Source: Candidatus Leptovillus affinis
GTDB taxonomy: Bacteria > Chloroflexota > Anaerolineae > Promineifilales > Promineifilaceae
Direction: 5' to 3'
Length of the DNA: 64,000 bases
NCBI GenBank assembly: GCA_016705235.1
Contig: JADIYP010000006.1
Location: 744,001-808,000 of the forward strand
Positions 17,561-25,816 of the stretch are shown piece by piece. The translations under genes and the position numbers were made by a program. Position 1 is the first letter of the stretch, and every line of letters begins with the position of its first letter. Below the pieces are notes generated by a model. The model saw nothing but the letters and a program-made list of their open reading frames with translations, had not been told where the DNA came from and ran no database searches.

Positions 17561-17995
17561 ATGAATCGCATGAAAGGAATTTTAGCCGCAGGCACGCTCA
17601 CCGGCGTCATTGTACTCACAGTTTTGGTGTTTGGCTTTGGCAGCACAAACGCGCAATCTCAGGAGGCATCTACGGCACAAGATATTGTGGTGCAGCCTGT
17701 GGTTATGCCGGATAACTCGGAAACGGCCGTTACCAATTCCGCCGAATTACAAAGTCTACAAGACTATAACCAGCAGTTAGAAGCCGCCTTGCAGGTTATG
17801 CAAGATCGAGAAGCTGCCTACCAGGCGCAAATCGAACAGGCCAATCGCACCGTTTTAGAATTGCAAGATCAATTAAACGCGCAAATCCAATCGCAGCCAG
17901 CGGCAGTATTCAACCAGGCGGCCCCATCCGCTTTTAGCAGCCATGAAAATCATGAATCTGAAAGTCATGAAGGATTTGAACACGATGACGACTAA
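17561..17995 (+). CDS. Small anchored coiled-coil protein, function unknown
   Basis: 144 residues. ATG at 17561 follows CGGAGG. One N-terminal helix (ILAAGTLTGVIVLTVLVFGF) ends near TNAQSQ and could be a signal peptide or anchor. A coiled coil follows (SAELQSLQDYNQQLEAALQV ... ELQDQLNAQ). The C terminus is very acidic and His-rich (SSHENHESESHEGFEHDDD), suggestive of metal or cation binding. Its stop overlaps the start of the next gene. It is divergent from the two-component pair and upstream of apbE. No family recognised. Confidence 0.6.
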   Translation: MNRMKGILAAGTLTGVIVLTVLVFGFGSTNAQSQEASTAQDIVVQPVVMPDNSETAVTNSAELQSLQDYNQQLEAALQVMQDREAAYQAQIEQANRTVLELQDQLNAQIQSQPAAVFNQAAPSAFSSHENHESESHEGFEHDDD

Positions 17996-18326
17996 CAACA
18001 AATCACGTCGGGGACAACAATTTGGGTCGCTAAAAGTAGCGGTGGCGACGGGCGGGCTGGCGGCAGTCTTGCTGGGAACCCAACTGCTGGGCCGGCAAGA
18101 AGCGGCGAACAACACGGCCGTTGCCCAACCCGAAGCCGTCGTCTTAAACATTCCGGCCAACATGCCCACCACCTTACAAACCAATCAGGCGGCATCTGGC
18201 AGCGCGCTTACCCAACGACAAGTCACCCTTGATCTTGCGCCCATTCCCCAGGCCGCCGTGCCGCAAATTCGCTCCGCGCCGGTTATCCGCATGGCGCCAA
18301 TTACCCAGACACGTTCCTCGCGTTAA
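17985..18326 (+). CDS. Small anchored protein, function unknown
   Basis: 113 residues. ATG at 17985 overlaps the previous stop by 11 bases and follows AAGGA, so translation is probably coupled. N terminus is basic (TTNNKSRRGQQ), followed by one helix (LKVAVATGGLAAVLLGTQLL) and a Pro/Gln/Ala-rich outer part (AVPQIRSAPVIRMAPITQTR). No domain recognised. The position directly before apbE makes it a candidate partner or substrate, but I do not see a clean flavinylation motif; SGSALT is only loosely similar. Confidence 0.55.
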   Translation: MTTNNKSRRGQQFGSLKVAVATGGLAAVLLGTQLLGRQEAANNTAVAQPEAVVLNIPANMPTTLQTNQAASGSALTQRQVTLDLAPIPQAAVPQIRSAPVIRMAPITQTRSSR

Positions 18327-18349
18327 CCGCCGGGGAAAAGAGAGTTCGC

Positions 18350-19312
18350 ATGGAAACAACCATACTCTGCCCCACTACCACCTTCCGGGCGATGGGCTGC
18401 CAGATTGACTTATGGCTGGAAGCCGATGAGACAACCGCGACGGCTGCGTTTGTCTCTGTGGAAAATTTATTCGCCAAAAACGAGCGTATCTTGAGCCGCT
18501 TTTCGCCCACCAGCGAGCTGTCGCAGTTGAACGGCCGTTCCGGGCAATGGGTTCTCGTATCGGATTTGCTTTGGGATGTATTGGAAGAAGCGCTCATCTG
18601 GGCCTCGGCAACGGATGGTTTGTTTGACCCAACCTGCCTGAATGCCCTGGAAGCGGCCGGTTACGGGGTGAGTTTTGAGGCGCTGGCCAGAGTGCAGGCG
18701 CACGGCCGTTTCCCTTCCGACCACCTGTTGCACGGCCAATGGTCCGCCGTTCAGCTAGACCCGTCACGGCAGGCAGTGCGCCTGCCGGAAGGGGTGCGGC
18801 TGGACCTGGGCGGCATTGCCAAAGGATTCACGGCGCAGCAGGCCGTCGATTATCTCTCGACCCTGGGGCCGTGCCTGGTAAACGCTGGCGGCGACCTGGT
18901 CGCCGGCGATGCTCCCGTTGATTTGCCGGGCTGGCCGGTGGGTGTCGCTTTGCCTTCGGAGGATTTGGCCGAAGCCACGGCCGTCGCCGCCGACAATGCC
19001 CTCAGCCTGTGGCTGGCAAATGCGGCGCTGGCAACTTCGGGGATAGACTATCGGCGCTGGCTGGTAAACGGCCGTGCCGCCCATCACCTCATCAACCCCT
19101 ACACCGGCCTGCCCGCCGAAACCGACCTGATCACCGCTACCGTGTGGGCCGCCCAGGCCGCCGAAGCGGAAGTACGGGCGACAACCGCGCTGCTTTTAGG
19201 CCAAAAAGATGGCTTGCACTTCTTGCAGCAGCAGCCACACCTGGCCGCCGCCCTCATCGCCGCCGACGGCGAACTACACCTGACCCACACCATGAGCAAT
19301 TTAATTATTTAA
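18350..19312 (+). CDS. apbE: FAD:protein FMN transferase (ApbE family)
   Basis: 320 residues. ApbE blocks are evident: AMGCQIDLWL at the start, FDPTCLNALEAAGYG, RLDLGGIAKGFTAQQAVDYL, LVNAGGDLVAGD, LATSGIDYRRW, HHLINPYTGLPAETDL and VRATTALLLGQ. The enzyme moves FMN from FAD onto a Thr/Ser of a target protein; most are secreted lipoproteins, but here no signal peptide is seen, so it may act inside the cell or have an unusual start. It follows two small anchored proteins by 23 bp and no FMN-binding-domain protein is nearby. The His of HLINPYTG and Asp/Gly metal region look intact. Confidence 0.88.
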   Translation: METTILCPTTTFRAMGCQIDLWLEADETTATAAFVSVENLFAKNERILSRFSPTSELSQLNGRSGQWVLVSDLLWDVLEEALIWASATDGLFDPTCLNALEAAGYGVSFEALARVQAHGRFPSDHLLHGQWSAVQLDPSRQAVRLPEGVRLDLGGIAKGFTAQQAVDYLSTLGPCLVNAGGDLVAGDAPVDLPGWPVGVALPSEDLAEATAVAADNALSLWLANAALATSGIDYRRWLVNGRAAHHLINPYTGLPAETDLITATVWAAQAAEAEVRATTALLLGQKDGLHFLQQQPHLAAALIAADGELHLTHTMSNLII

Positions 19313-19325
19313 TCATACGCACCCC

Positions 19326-19370
19326 AAACCCTAAGGGTTTATTTGTAAATTGGCAAAACCCTCAGGGTTT
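19326..19370. repeat. Intergenic hairpin repeat A, copy 6
   Basis: AAACCCTAAGGGTTT (19326-19340) and AAACCCTCAGGGTTT (19356-19370); one G-T type wobble in the stem. Both arms are themselves near-palindromes. It sits after apbE and before a classical terminator. Confidence 0.85.
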
Positions 19371-19392
19371 CCTCCGCTATGAACCGATAAAA

Positions 19393-19425
19393 AAAGAGCG
19401 CGGCGAGTTTTTCGCCGCGCTCTTT
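19393..19425. terminator. Bidirectional intrinsic terminator
   Basis: AAAGAGCGCGGCGA (19393-19406) pairs perfectly with TCGCCGCGCTCTTT (19412-19425) over a 5-base loop, with A-runs on the left and T-runs on the right. It lies between convergent genes ending at 19312 (+) and 19475 (-). Confidence 0.9.
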
Positions 19426-19474
19426 GATTAGCGCTTAAAATTGGCCCAATCTTGAAGATGGGTCCAATTGCAAC

Positions 19475-20572
19475 CTACGGACCCACAAACGTTTCTACCG
19501 GATCATATCGCTCAAAATAATGGTTGGGGTCCGATGTATGCACCCAAACCCACAGGTCGTTGGGGGCGTTTTCAGACCAGTTAAATACCCACTCAGCATC
19601 CCGAGGTGGCATGTTGATGCAGCCGTGGCTGTGCTTGTAGCCAAACCGATCGTGCCAGAATGCGCCATGCAGGGCAATTTCCGTCACGCGGTCGATGTAC
19701 ATGGTGTAAGGCACATCTTCGATAAAGTAGTAATCGACTTTACCTTCCGCGCCCGACATCTTGGTTTTTTCAAAACGGTCCCAAACCTGGAAAAGACCCT
19801 CGCTTGTCGGCCAGCGGTTCAGCCCGCTGGAAACGAGACCGGCATAGACCATGCGGTCGCCCACATAAGCGGCCATGCTTTGCTCGTAAAGGTCAACTTC
19901 TACCCAATATTCGTTGGGACCGATTTCGGCCGGCCGCTGCTCAATTTCGGTGATGCTGACATAGGTCTGTTTCATCCAATAGCCGCTGCCGATGTCGTAC
20001 CAAATCCAGCCTTCGCTATCTACCTGCGCGTCGTAGACCTCAAAGAAGGTATAACGCGGCAGTTTCGGATCGCCGGGGGTCGGTTCCGCGCCCGGTTCTC
20101 GACTGGGCCAATAATCGACCAGCACCCAGCCAAACGGCCGTTCCGGCTGTTGGTGAATCTCCAAACCCGAAAACTCCGAATCATCATAAACGCGCAAATC
20201 TTCCGCCCGCACATATTCACCGGGGTTGATCACATACCAACGGCCGCCATCCGTGCCGTCTATCCACCAGCTAAACGTCACAAACAAATACCCATCCCCC
20301 ACATTGCGGATGGGCGTGGATGCTGTTGTTGGCTCTGGGTAGACCCAGATATTGTCATTCAGGCGAGCATACTGCTGAATGGGAATAAAGCTGCCAACCG
20401 GAGATTGCGGCTGGACAAAGGTGGGCTGCGACGGTTCTGCTTCGCACACCAGACCAATCGTTTCGGTGTAAGTATAACAATTTGCCGCCAGAGCTGGCTT
20501 TATCATCAGAAACCAGGCGGCTGCTAACACTCCTAAAACGGCCGTTCCACGCATCAATCGTGCCATAACCAA
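19475..20572 (-). CDS. Secreted L,D-transpeptidase (YkuD domain)
   Basis: 365 residues; the alternative ATG at 20566 (MARLMRG) is equally plausible. Signal peptide VLGVLAAAWFLMIKPALA-A. The central part has SH3-like features (NDNIWVYPEPTTASTPI, DGGRWYVINPGEYV). The YkuD catalytic region reads WVEVDLYEQSMAAYVGDRMV, ITEIALHGAFWHDRFG and KHSHGCINMPPRDAEWVFNW, with the active Cys in SHGC. Such enzymes form 3-3 crosslinks in peptidoglycan or attach proteins to it. With the tandem FemAB genes downstream (23.5-25.7 kb) this indicates a peptidoglycan-bearing envelope. Monocistronic. Confidence 0.92.
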   Translation of the reverse strand: MVMARLMRGTAVLGVLAAAWFLMIKPALAANCYTYTETIGLVCEAEPSQPTFVQPQSPVGSFIPIQQYARLNDNIWVYPEPTTASTPIRNVGDGYLFVTFSWWIDGTDGGRWYVINPGEYVRAEDLRVYDDSEFSGLEIHQQPERPFGWVLVDYWPSREPGAEPTPGDPKLPRYTFFEVYDAQVDSEGWIWYDIGSGYWMKQTYVSITEIEQRPAEIGPNEYWVEVDLYEQSMAAYVGDRMVYAGLVSSGLNRWPTSEGLFQVWDRFEKTKMSGAEGKVDYYFIEDVPYTMYIDRVTEIALHGAFWHDRFGYKHSHGCINMPPRDAEWVFNWSENAPNDLWVWVHTSDPNHYFERYDPVETFVGP

Positions 20573-20590
20573 TCAATTACTCCATTATGC

Positions 20591-20650
20591 AGACCCTAAG
20601 GGTTTGCGCTTGAGAAGTTAGACCTTATGGAAACCAAACCCTTAGGGTCT
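20591..20650. repeat. Intergenic hairpin repeat A, copy 7
   Basis: AGACCCTAAGGGTTT (20591-20605) pairs with AAACCCTTAGGGTCT (20636-20650). With copy 8 it occupies the 431-bp space between the divergent starts at 20572 and 21004. Confidence 0.9.
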
Positions 20651-20697
20651 ACCCTGAACAATAAATTTCTAACACCCACTATCAAGTTTATCTGAAA

Positions 20698-20757
20698 AGA
20701 CCCCAAGGGTTTAAGTTCCAAATGGCCTATCTTCTCAAGAACAAACCCTTGGGGTCT
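20698..20757. repeat. Intergenic hairpin repeat A, copy 8 (tandem with copy 7, loop inverted)
   Basis: AGACCCCAAGGGTTT (20698-20712) pairs with AAACCCTTGGGGTCT (20743-20757). Its loop contains CTTCTCAAGAAC, the complement of the TTGAGAA loop of copy 7, so the two copies are inverted relative to each other. About 40 bp after each copy are similar (AATTTCTA..CAAGTTTA.CTGAAA), which shows that the repeated unit is longer than the stem. In 20760-21003 I see nothing beyond the decarboxylase ribosome site. Confidence 0.88.
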
Positions 20758-21003
20758 GTATCATCACAAAATTTCTATTACCACACTCCCAAGTTTACCT
20801 GAAATTCAACAGTTAAACCCATTGTTCGTTCACCGACATGCGGACAAAGAGAGTACTTTTTAATAATACCACGATAAAAATAGGGCAAACAAGCCAAAAT
20901 GTTACAGAAGAATGAGAGAGGCGCCCCGCTCGACTTGTGCAAAAGACCCAACGGAGAGGTATAACTCTCCATACACACTCACATCAATCACATGGAGGAT
21001 AAC

Positions 21004-22464
21004 ATGTCAGACCCATACCAGGGCGAACTGGACTTACAAGAATTTCGCCAAACAGGCCATCAGCTTGTTGAATGGATCGCCGAATATCTGGCCCACCCGG
21101 AAGCGTATCCGGTATTGTCCCGCAGCCAGCCAGGCGACATCAAGGCGCAACTGCCGCCAACCGCCCCCGAGACGCCAGAATCGCTGACCACCATCCTGGC
21201 CGATTTTGAACAAATTATCATGCCGGGCATTACCCATTGGAACCATCCCAACTTTTTTGCTTATTTCAGCAACACCGGCTCCGTGCCGGGCATCCTCTCG
21301 GAAATGCTGATCGCGGCATTGAACGTGAATGGCATGTTGTGGCGCACCTCACCGGCGGCCACGGAATTAGAAGAAGTCACGCTGCGCTGGTTGGCGCAAT
21401 TGTTGGGCCTGCCGGCCGAATTTAGCGGCGTGATCATGGATGGCGCGTCGATGTCCAGCATGATCGCTGTGGCCGCCGCGCGCGAGGCTGTAGATGGCCT
21501 GGATGTGCGCCGCCAGGGATTGGCCGGCCGCAGCGACACACCGCGGCTGCGCGTCTACATCTCCGACCAGACACATTCGTCGGTAGAAAAAGGGGCGATT
21601 GTCCTGGGGATCGGGCAGGAGAACGTGATCAAAATTGCCACCGATGCGCAGTTCAGGCTGATACCGGAGGCGTTGGAAACGGCCGTTTCCCAAGACCTTG
21701 CCCTCGGTTATCGCCCCTTCTTTGTCTGCGCCACCGTCGGCACCACCTCCACCACCAGCATCGACCCCGTGCCCGCCATCGCCGATGTGGCCGAAAAATT
21801 TGGCTTGTGGCTGCATGTCGATGGCGCTTACGGCGGCATGGCGGCCATGGCCCCGGAGCAGCGCCACATCCTGGACGGCGTTGCCCGCGCCGATTCCTTT
21901 GTCACCAATCCGCACAAATGGCTCTTTACGCCGATGGATTTGAGCGCATTTTACACCCGCCGCCCGGACGTGCTGAAACGCGCCTTCAGCCTGCTGCCGG
22001 AATACCTGCGCAGCAGCGAAACCGATGCCAACGCGGTGATCGATTACATGGATTACGGCGTGCAGCTTGGCCGCCGCTTCCGCGCTTTAAAGCTGTGGTT
22101 TGTCTTGCGGGCTTATGGGCAGGAAGGGTTGGTGGCTCGTTTGCGCGAGCATATTCGGCTGGCGCAGGTATTTGGTGGCTGGGTAGACGACGCGCCAGAT
22201 TTTGAGCGCCTGGCCCCCACGCCGCTGAGCACGGTCTGCTTCCGCGCCCATCCACGCGGCCTGGATGATCCGGCGCAGTTAGATGCGTTGAACGAGCGGT
22301 TGATGACGGCCGTTAACGACACCGGCCTGATTTTCATCTCGCACACAAAACTAAACGGCCGATACACGCTGCGCCTGGCGGTTGGCAATATCCGCACCGC
22401 GGAAAGCCATGTCCGGCAAGCCTGGGAATTATTGCAAGAAAAATTGGGGGAACTTACATCGTGA
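21004..22464 (+). CDS. PLP-dependent decarboxylase (aromatic-L-amino-acid decarboxylase family, group II)
   Basis: 486 residues. ATG at 21004 follows GGAGG by 6 bases. Family blocks: WNHPNFFAYFSNTGSVPGIL, MLWRTSPAATELEEVTLRWL, ISDQTHSSVEKGA, LWLHVDGAYGGMAAM (PLP-contacting Asp and Ala) and SFVTNPHKWLFTPMD with Schiff-base Lys305. The length and order match aromatic amino acid / tyrosine-type decarboxylases of bacteria rather than glutamate decarboxylase. Product would be an amine such as tryptamine or phenylethylamine; specificity is not readable. It is preceded by two hairpin repeats and stands alone. Confidence 0.9.
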   Translation: MSDPYQGELDLQEFRQTGHQLVEWIAEYLAHPEAYPVLSRSQPGDIKAQLPPTAPETPESLTTILADFEQIIMPGITHWNHPNFFAYFSNTGSVPGILSEMLIAALNVNGMLWRTSPAATELEEVTLRWLAQLLGLPAEFSGVIMDGASMSSMIAVAAAREAVDGLDVRRQGLAGRSDTPRLRVYISDQTHSSVEKGAIVLGIGQENVIKIATDAQFRLIPEALETAVSQDLALGYRPFFVCATVGTTSTTSIDPVPAIADVAEKFGLWLHVDGAYGGMAAMAPEQRHILDGVARADSFVTNPHKWLFTPMDLSAFYTRRPDVLKRAFSLLPEYLRSSETDANAVIDYMDYGVQLGRRFRALKLWFVLRAYGQEGLVARLREHIRLAQVFGGWVDDAPDFERLAPTPLSTVCFRAHPRGLDDPAQLDALNERLMTAVNDTGLIFISHTKLNGRYTLRLAVGNIRTAESHVRQAWELLQEKLGELTS

Positions 22465-22503
22465 TCAGATGTTCAGGCGTTCAGATGCGCCTGAACTCAA
22501 AAA

Positions 22504-23202
22504 TCAAATCGGGCATAAAATCCGGCCGCAGCCGCCGCAGTAAGCCAGTTCGCCTAACTCGGCGGCTTTTACTCGGGTGGCGGAGACGGTCATAAAACAG
22601 GCCTGACACTCGTTGCCCTTTAACCCGGCCACGGCGACGTTGCCTTTGCGCTGGGCCAGGGTGTTGTATTTCGCCAACGAATCGGACGTCAGCAAAGCTG
22701 CTTGCTTCTCACGGTCGCCCATCAGGCGGTGCAAGCGCAAGGCCAATTCTTGCTGTTCTCGCTGCCATTCGGCAATTTTGTGCTGCCAACGATCTTCCAC
22801 GGCCGTCAACGACTTTTGCGCCACAATTTTCTCAGTCTCCGCGTCTTCCACCACCACCATCGCTTCCAGAATCTCGTCTTCCAACGCGCTGCGCCGCCGC
22901 CCCAACGAGGCGATTTCCTTTTGCAAATCAGATAATTCCTTGGGGTTTTTCACATTGCCGGAATAAAGCCGATCTTCCGATTGTTTGGCTTTGGCGTTCA
23001 AGCCTTCCAGCTCCAGGCTTAAATCCTGGCGTTTGGCTTGCGCGGATTTCAGGGTGTTCACGGCCGTTTCCGCCCGCTGGCGAGCCGTTTGCAGCTCGGT
23101 TATTTCCTTTTGGGCGCGCAAAACCTCGCCCAGACGCTGCTTCTTTTCCTTAATTTCACTGTCTATCTGCTGCAGGTGATAAAGTGCGCGAATTTGTGCC
23201 AT
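22504..23202 (-). CDS. C4-type zinc-ribbon coiled-coil protein (CdsZ/YbeZ-like family)
   Basis: 232 residues. Residues 1 to about 185 form a long two-helix coiled coil (YHLQQIDSEIKEKKQRLGEV; ELSDLQKEIASLGRRRSALE; EWQREQQELALRLHRLMGD). The C terminus is a zinc ribbon with two CxxC knuckles: NECQACFMTVSATRV and AYCGGCGRILCPI. This layout is that of the widespread zf-RING_7 / 'C4-type zinc ribbon domain' protein. Its molecular role is not well defined; it is often linked to RNA or nucleotide metabolism genes. Length normal. Confidence 0.85.
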   Translation of the reverse strand: MAQIRALYHLQQIDSEIKEKKQRLGEVLRAQKEITELQTARQRAETAVNTLKSAQAKRQDLSLELEGLNAKAKQSEDRLYSGNVKNPKELSDLQKEIASLGRRRSALEDEILEAMVVVEDAETEKIVAQKSLTAVEDRWQHKIAEWQREQQELALRLHRLMGDREKQAALLTSDSLAKYNTLAQRKGNVAVAGLKGNECQACFMTVSATRVKAAELGELAYCGGCGRILCPI

Positions 23203-23289
23203 CTGTCTTCCCTTTTTAGCGTTTCATTCCACGAGTGCCAAAATTGTAACATCAAATCGTCCCCGTCGCACGATTCGCTGTGACTATCG

Positions 23290-23484
23290 ATAGGGCAATC
23301 GCATACTCGCGCAATTTAAATGCCTTGGACAGTTTCGCCGAGGCGTAAACGCCCCGTCTGCGCAACAACGCCGGTTGAAACCGGCTAAAAAATGAAAAAG
23401 CCCCGTTTACGGGGCGTCGTTTGGCAGCCCGGCGCTTCAACGCCGGGCGATACGGGCCATAGACCGAATCGGCGATAGCCCTAT
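23290..23484. ncRNA. Candidate structured RNA or multi-hairpin intergenic region
   Basis: A closing stem joins ATAGGGCAATCGC (23290-23302) and GCGATAGCCCTAT (23472-23484), 12 of 13 pairs. Inside are three compact hairpins: 23370-23385 (CCGGT..ACCGG), 23400-23415 (GCCCCG..CGGGGC) and 23427-23448 (GCCCGGCG..CGCCGGGC). The segment AACGCCCCGT at 23348-23357 could instead pair with ACGGGGCGT at 23409-23417, offering two exclusive folds. The direction is unknown; the plus-strand FemAB gene starts 58 bp later. No known RNA family recognised. Confidence 0.4.
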
Positions 23485-23541
23485 GACTATCGCGCTGCCA
23501 GTTGCCGAACGGCCGTCAATCGGGTATATATCCTCCCCGCA

Positions 23542-24603
23542 ATGTTTGAAAAATGGTTCACACTCGAAGAACAACCCTATAGTGAAGACGATGCGGCCTG
23601 GGATGCGTTTGTCGCCGCCCACCCGCACGGCAGCATCTTGCAGACAACCCATTGGGCGCAGTTGAAGAACCGCTTCAACTGGTCATCGCAGCGTGTCTGG
23701 CTGCGGCAAGACGGCCGTCTCGTCGCCGGCGCGCAAGTGCTGTTCAAATCCGCCGCTCTGGGACTGGTCAAAATGGCTTATATACCCCATGGCCCGCTGG
23801 TCGATTGGCAAAACGACGAGCAAGTGACCGTGCTGCTCAATCAAATCGACCAGGCCGCCTACCAACACGGCGCGGGTTTGGTAAAAATCGAGCCGCAGCT
23901 GTGGCAAACCGAGATGCCGCCAGACGAATGGGCGGCCCTGTGCGCCCGCCACGACTTGCTGCCCAACGCCGACACCATCCAACCGCCCAACACGGTGCTG
24001 GTTGATTTACGGCCGTCGCTCGACGACATCCTGGCCGCCATGAAGCAAAAAACGCGCTACAACATCCGCCTGGCCGAGCGTAAAGACATCACCGTGCGGC
24101 GCGGCACAGCCGCCGACCTGCCGCTGTTTAACGCCCTGATGCAAATTACCGCCCGGCGCGACGGTTTTGGCGTGCATGATCCGCAGTATTACAAATCTGT
24201 GTTTGAACTGTACGCCCCCGACGATCATCTGGCCCTGTTTATTGCCGAATTTGCAGAACGGCCGTTAGCCGCCATCATGGTTTCGGCTTACGGCCGTCAG
24301 GCCATCTACCTCTATGGCGCGTCCAGCGACGAAGAACGCCAGCGCATGCCCACCTACGCCCTGCAATGGGCGGCCATCCAGTGGGCCAAAGAAAAAGGCT
24401 GCCACACCTACGATCTCTGGGGCATCCCCGACGCGCCGGAGGAGGAACTGGAAGCCAACTTCGCCGACCGCAGCGACGGCCTGTGGGGCGTCTATCGCGC
24501 CAAGCGCGGTTACGGCGGCCAGGTGCGCCGCACCGTCGGCGCCGCCGACCGTATTTACAACCAGACCGTCTACAAACTTTACCGATGGCGCAGAAATCGC
24601 TAA
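23542..24603 (+). CDS. FemAB-family peptidyltransferase, first of a tandem pair
   Basis: 353 residues; no strong ribosome site. Two GNAT-like halves are recognisable: ILQTTHWAQLKNRFNW near the start, AYIPHGPLVDWQND, then DDILAAMKQKTRYNIRLAER, IYLYGASSDEERQRMPTYAL and TYDLWGIPDAPEE. These are hallmarks of FemX/FemAB proteins, which use aminoacyl-tRNA to add residues to the side chain of lipid II in the cytoplasm. The downstream neighbour at 24620 shares the KQKTRYNIRLAERKD block almost exactly, so they are duplicates. The protein lacks the Staphylococcus coiled-coil arm of about 60 residues, as many non-Firmicute members do. Confidence 0.88.
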   Translation: MFEKWFTLEEQPYSEDDAAWDAFVAAHPHGSILQTTHWAQLKNRFNWSSQRVWLRQDGRLVAGAQVLFKSAALGLVKMAYIPHGPLVDWQNDEQVTVLLNQIDQAAYQHGAGLVKIEPQLWQTEMPPDEWAALCARHDLLPNADTIQPPNTVLVDLRPSLDDILAAMKQKTRYNIRLAERKDITVRRGTAADLPLFNALMQITARRDGFGVHDPQYYKSVFELYAPDDHLALFIAEFAERPLAAIMVSAYGRQAIYLYGASSDEERQRMPTYALQWAAIQWAKEKGCHTYDLWGIPDAPEEELEANFADRSDGLWGVYRAKRGYGGQVRRTVGAADRIYNQTVYKLYRWRRNR

Positions 24604-24619
24604 CCGCCAGCAGCTAACC

Positions 24620-25723
24620 ATGTACCGAGCCTCCACGTTTAAACAAGCCACCTCACCCGCCGCCTGGAACCATGCCCTGGGCGCGCTGCCTGATCCCCAT
24701 GCCCTGCAAAGCTGGACCTGGGGGCAGTTTAAGGCGCGTTGGGGCTGGCAGGCCATGCCCCTGCTGCTCACCGTAGCCGAGAACAAGTGGGAACCGCTGG
24801 CCGCCGCCCTGGTGCTGAAACGCCAGGTTCCGCGCCTGCCGTTTCCCGTGTTGTACGTGCCCAAAGGCCCGTTGCTGGATTACCACGATGGCGCGCTGCG
24901 CCGCGTGGTGCTGGCCGAGCTGGAACAAATCGCCCGCCGCGAGAAGGCTATTTTTATCAAGATTGATCCTGATGTGGTGCAAAGCTGGGGCGAAGAAGGG
25001 GAACGGCCGTCGCCCACCGGCCACAAATTTACCACCGAACTCGCCCAACGCGGCTGGCGTTTCTCCGCCGACCAGGTGCAGTTCCGCAACACCGTGGAGC
25101 TGGACCTGACCCGCAGCGAAGACGACCTGCTGGCCAGCATGAAGCAAAAAACGCGCTACAACATCCGCCTGGCCGAGCGCAAGGATATCGTCATCCGCCA
25201 CGGCACAGACGCCGATTTCCCGGCCATCGTGCAGATGTATCAGGAAACGGCCGTGCGCGACCAATTCGCCATCCGCCCCACCGGGTATTACCTGGACGCC
25301 TGGCAGTCGTTTTACAACGACCGCATGGCCCACCCGCTCATCGCCGAATATGCGGGAACGGCCGTCGCCGCCATCATCCTCATCCGCTTTGGCAGCCGTG
25401 TCATCTACATGTACGGCGCGTCTACCAACGAGGAACGCAACCGCATGCCCACCTACCTGCTGCAATGGGAAGCCATTCGCTGGAGCAAAGCGCAGGGCGC
25501 GGCAGTGTACGATTTTTGGGGCGCGCCCAACGACTTTGTGGAAACCGACCAGCTTTGGGGCGTCTGGCGCTTTAAGCAGGGCTTTAACGGCGAAGTGGTG
25601 CGCCACATCGGCGCGTGGGATTACACGCCACGGCCGTTTTGGTATTGGTTGTATACGGCCGTTATGCCCCGCTACATCAACCTGCTCCACCGCCGCGCCG
25701 CCGGCCAAATCACCACAACCTGA
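24620..25723 (+). CDS. FemAB-family peptidyltransferase, second of a tandem pair
   Basis: 367 residues. ATG at 24620 (MYRASTFKQATSPAAWNHAL) lies 16 bp after the previous stop and gives an N terminus aligned with its paralogue. Same blocks in order: LQSWTWGQFKARWGW, LYVPKGPLLDYHDG, DDLLASMKQKTRYNIRLAER, IYMYGASTNEERNRMPTYLL, VYDFWGAPNDF. Divergence outside these blocks is substantial, suggesting different tRNA or acceptor specificity; a two-step cross-bridge is plausible. It is followed by a perfect 20-bp hairpin. Confidence 0.88.
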   Translation: MYRASTFKQATSPAAWNHALGALPDPHALQSWTWGQFKARWGWQAMPLLLTVAENKWEPLAAALVLKRQVPRLPFPVLYVPKGPLLDYHDGALRRVVLAELEQIARREKAIFIKIDPDVVQSWGEEGERPSPTGHKFTTELAQRGWRFSADQVQFRNTVELDLTRSEDDLLASMKQKTRYNIRLAERKDIVIRHGTDADFPAIVQMYQETAVRDQFAIRPTGYYLDAWQSFYNDRMAHPLIAEYAGTAVAAIILIRFGSRVIYMYGASTNEERNRMPTYLLQWEAIRWSKAQGAAVYDFWGAPNDFVETDQLWGVWRFKQGFNGEVVRHIGAWDYTPRPFWYWLYTAVMPRYINLLHRRAAGQITTT

Positions 25724-25735
25724 TCTTAAAATCGA

Positions 25736-25783
25736 GATTGGCGATGAGCGATTGGAGATTCGCCCAATCGCTCATCGCCAATC
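25736..25783. repeat. Perfect 20-bp inverted repeat of GATTGG type
   Basis: The arms 25736-25755 and 25764-25783 are exact complements, built from GATTGGC/GATGAGC/GATTGG units, with an 8-base loop. It follows the second FemAB gene by 13 bp and precedes the next gene's AAAGGA site. It may terminate or process the transcript; the units are shared with heptamer tracts elsewhere. Confidence 0.9.
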
Positions 25784-25816
25784 CCCAATCTCCCAAATTA
25801 ATAAAGGAACCCAACC

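Noticed and set aside
17985..18326. Flavinylation site in the small protein before apbE
   Set aside because: SGSALT resembles but does not match the usual S/T-G-A-T pattern, and no FMN-binding fold is evident.
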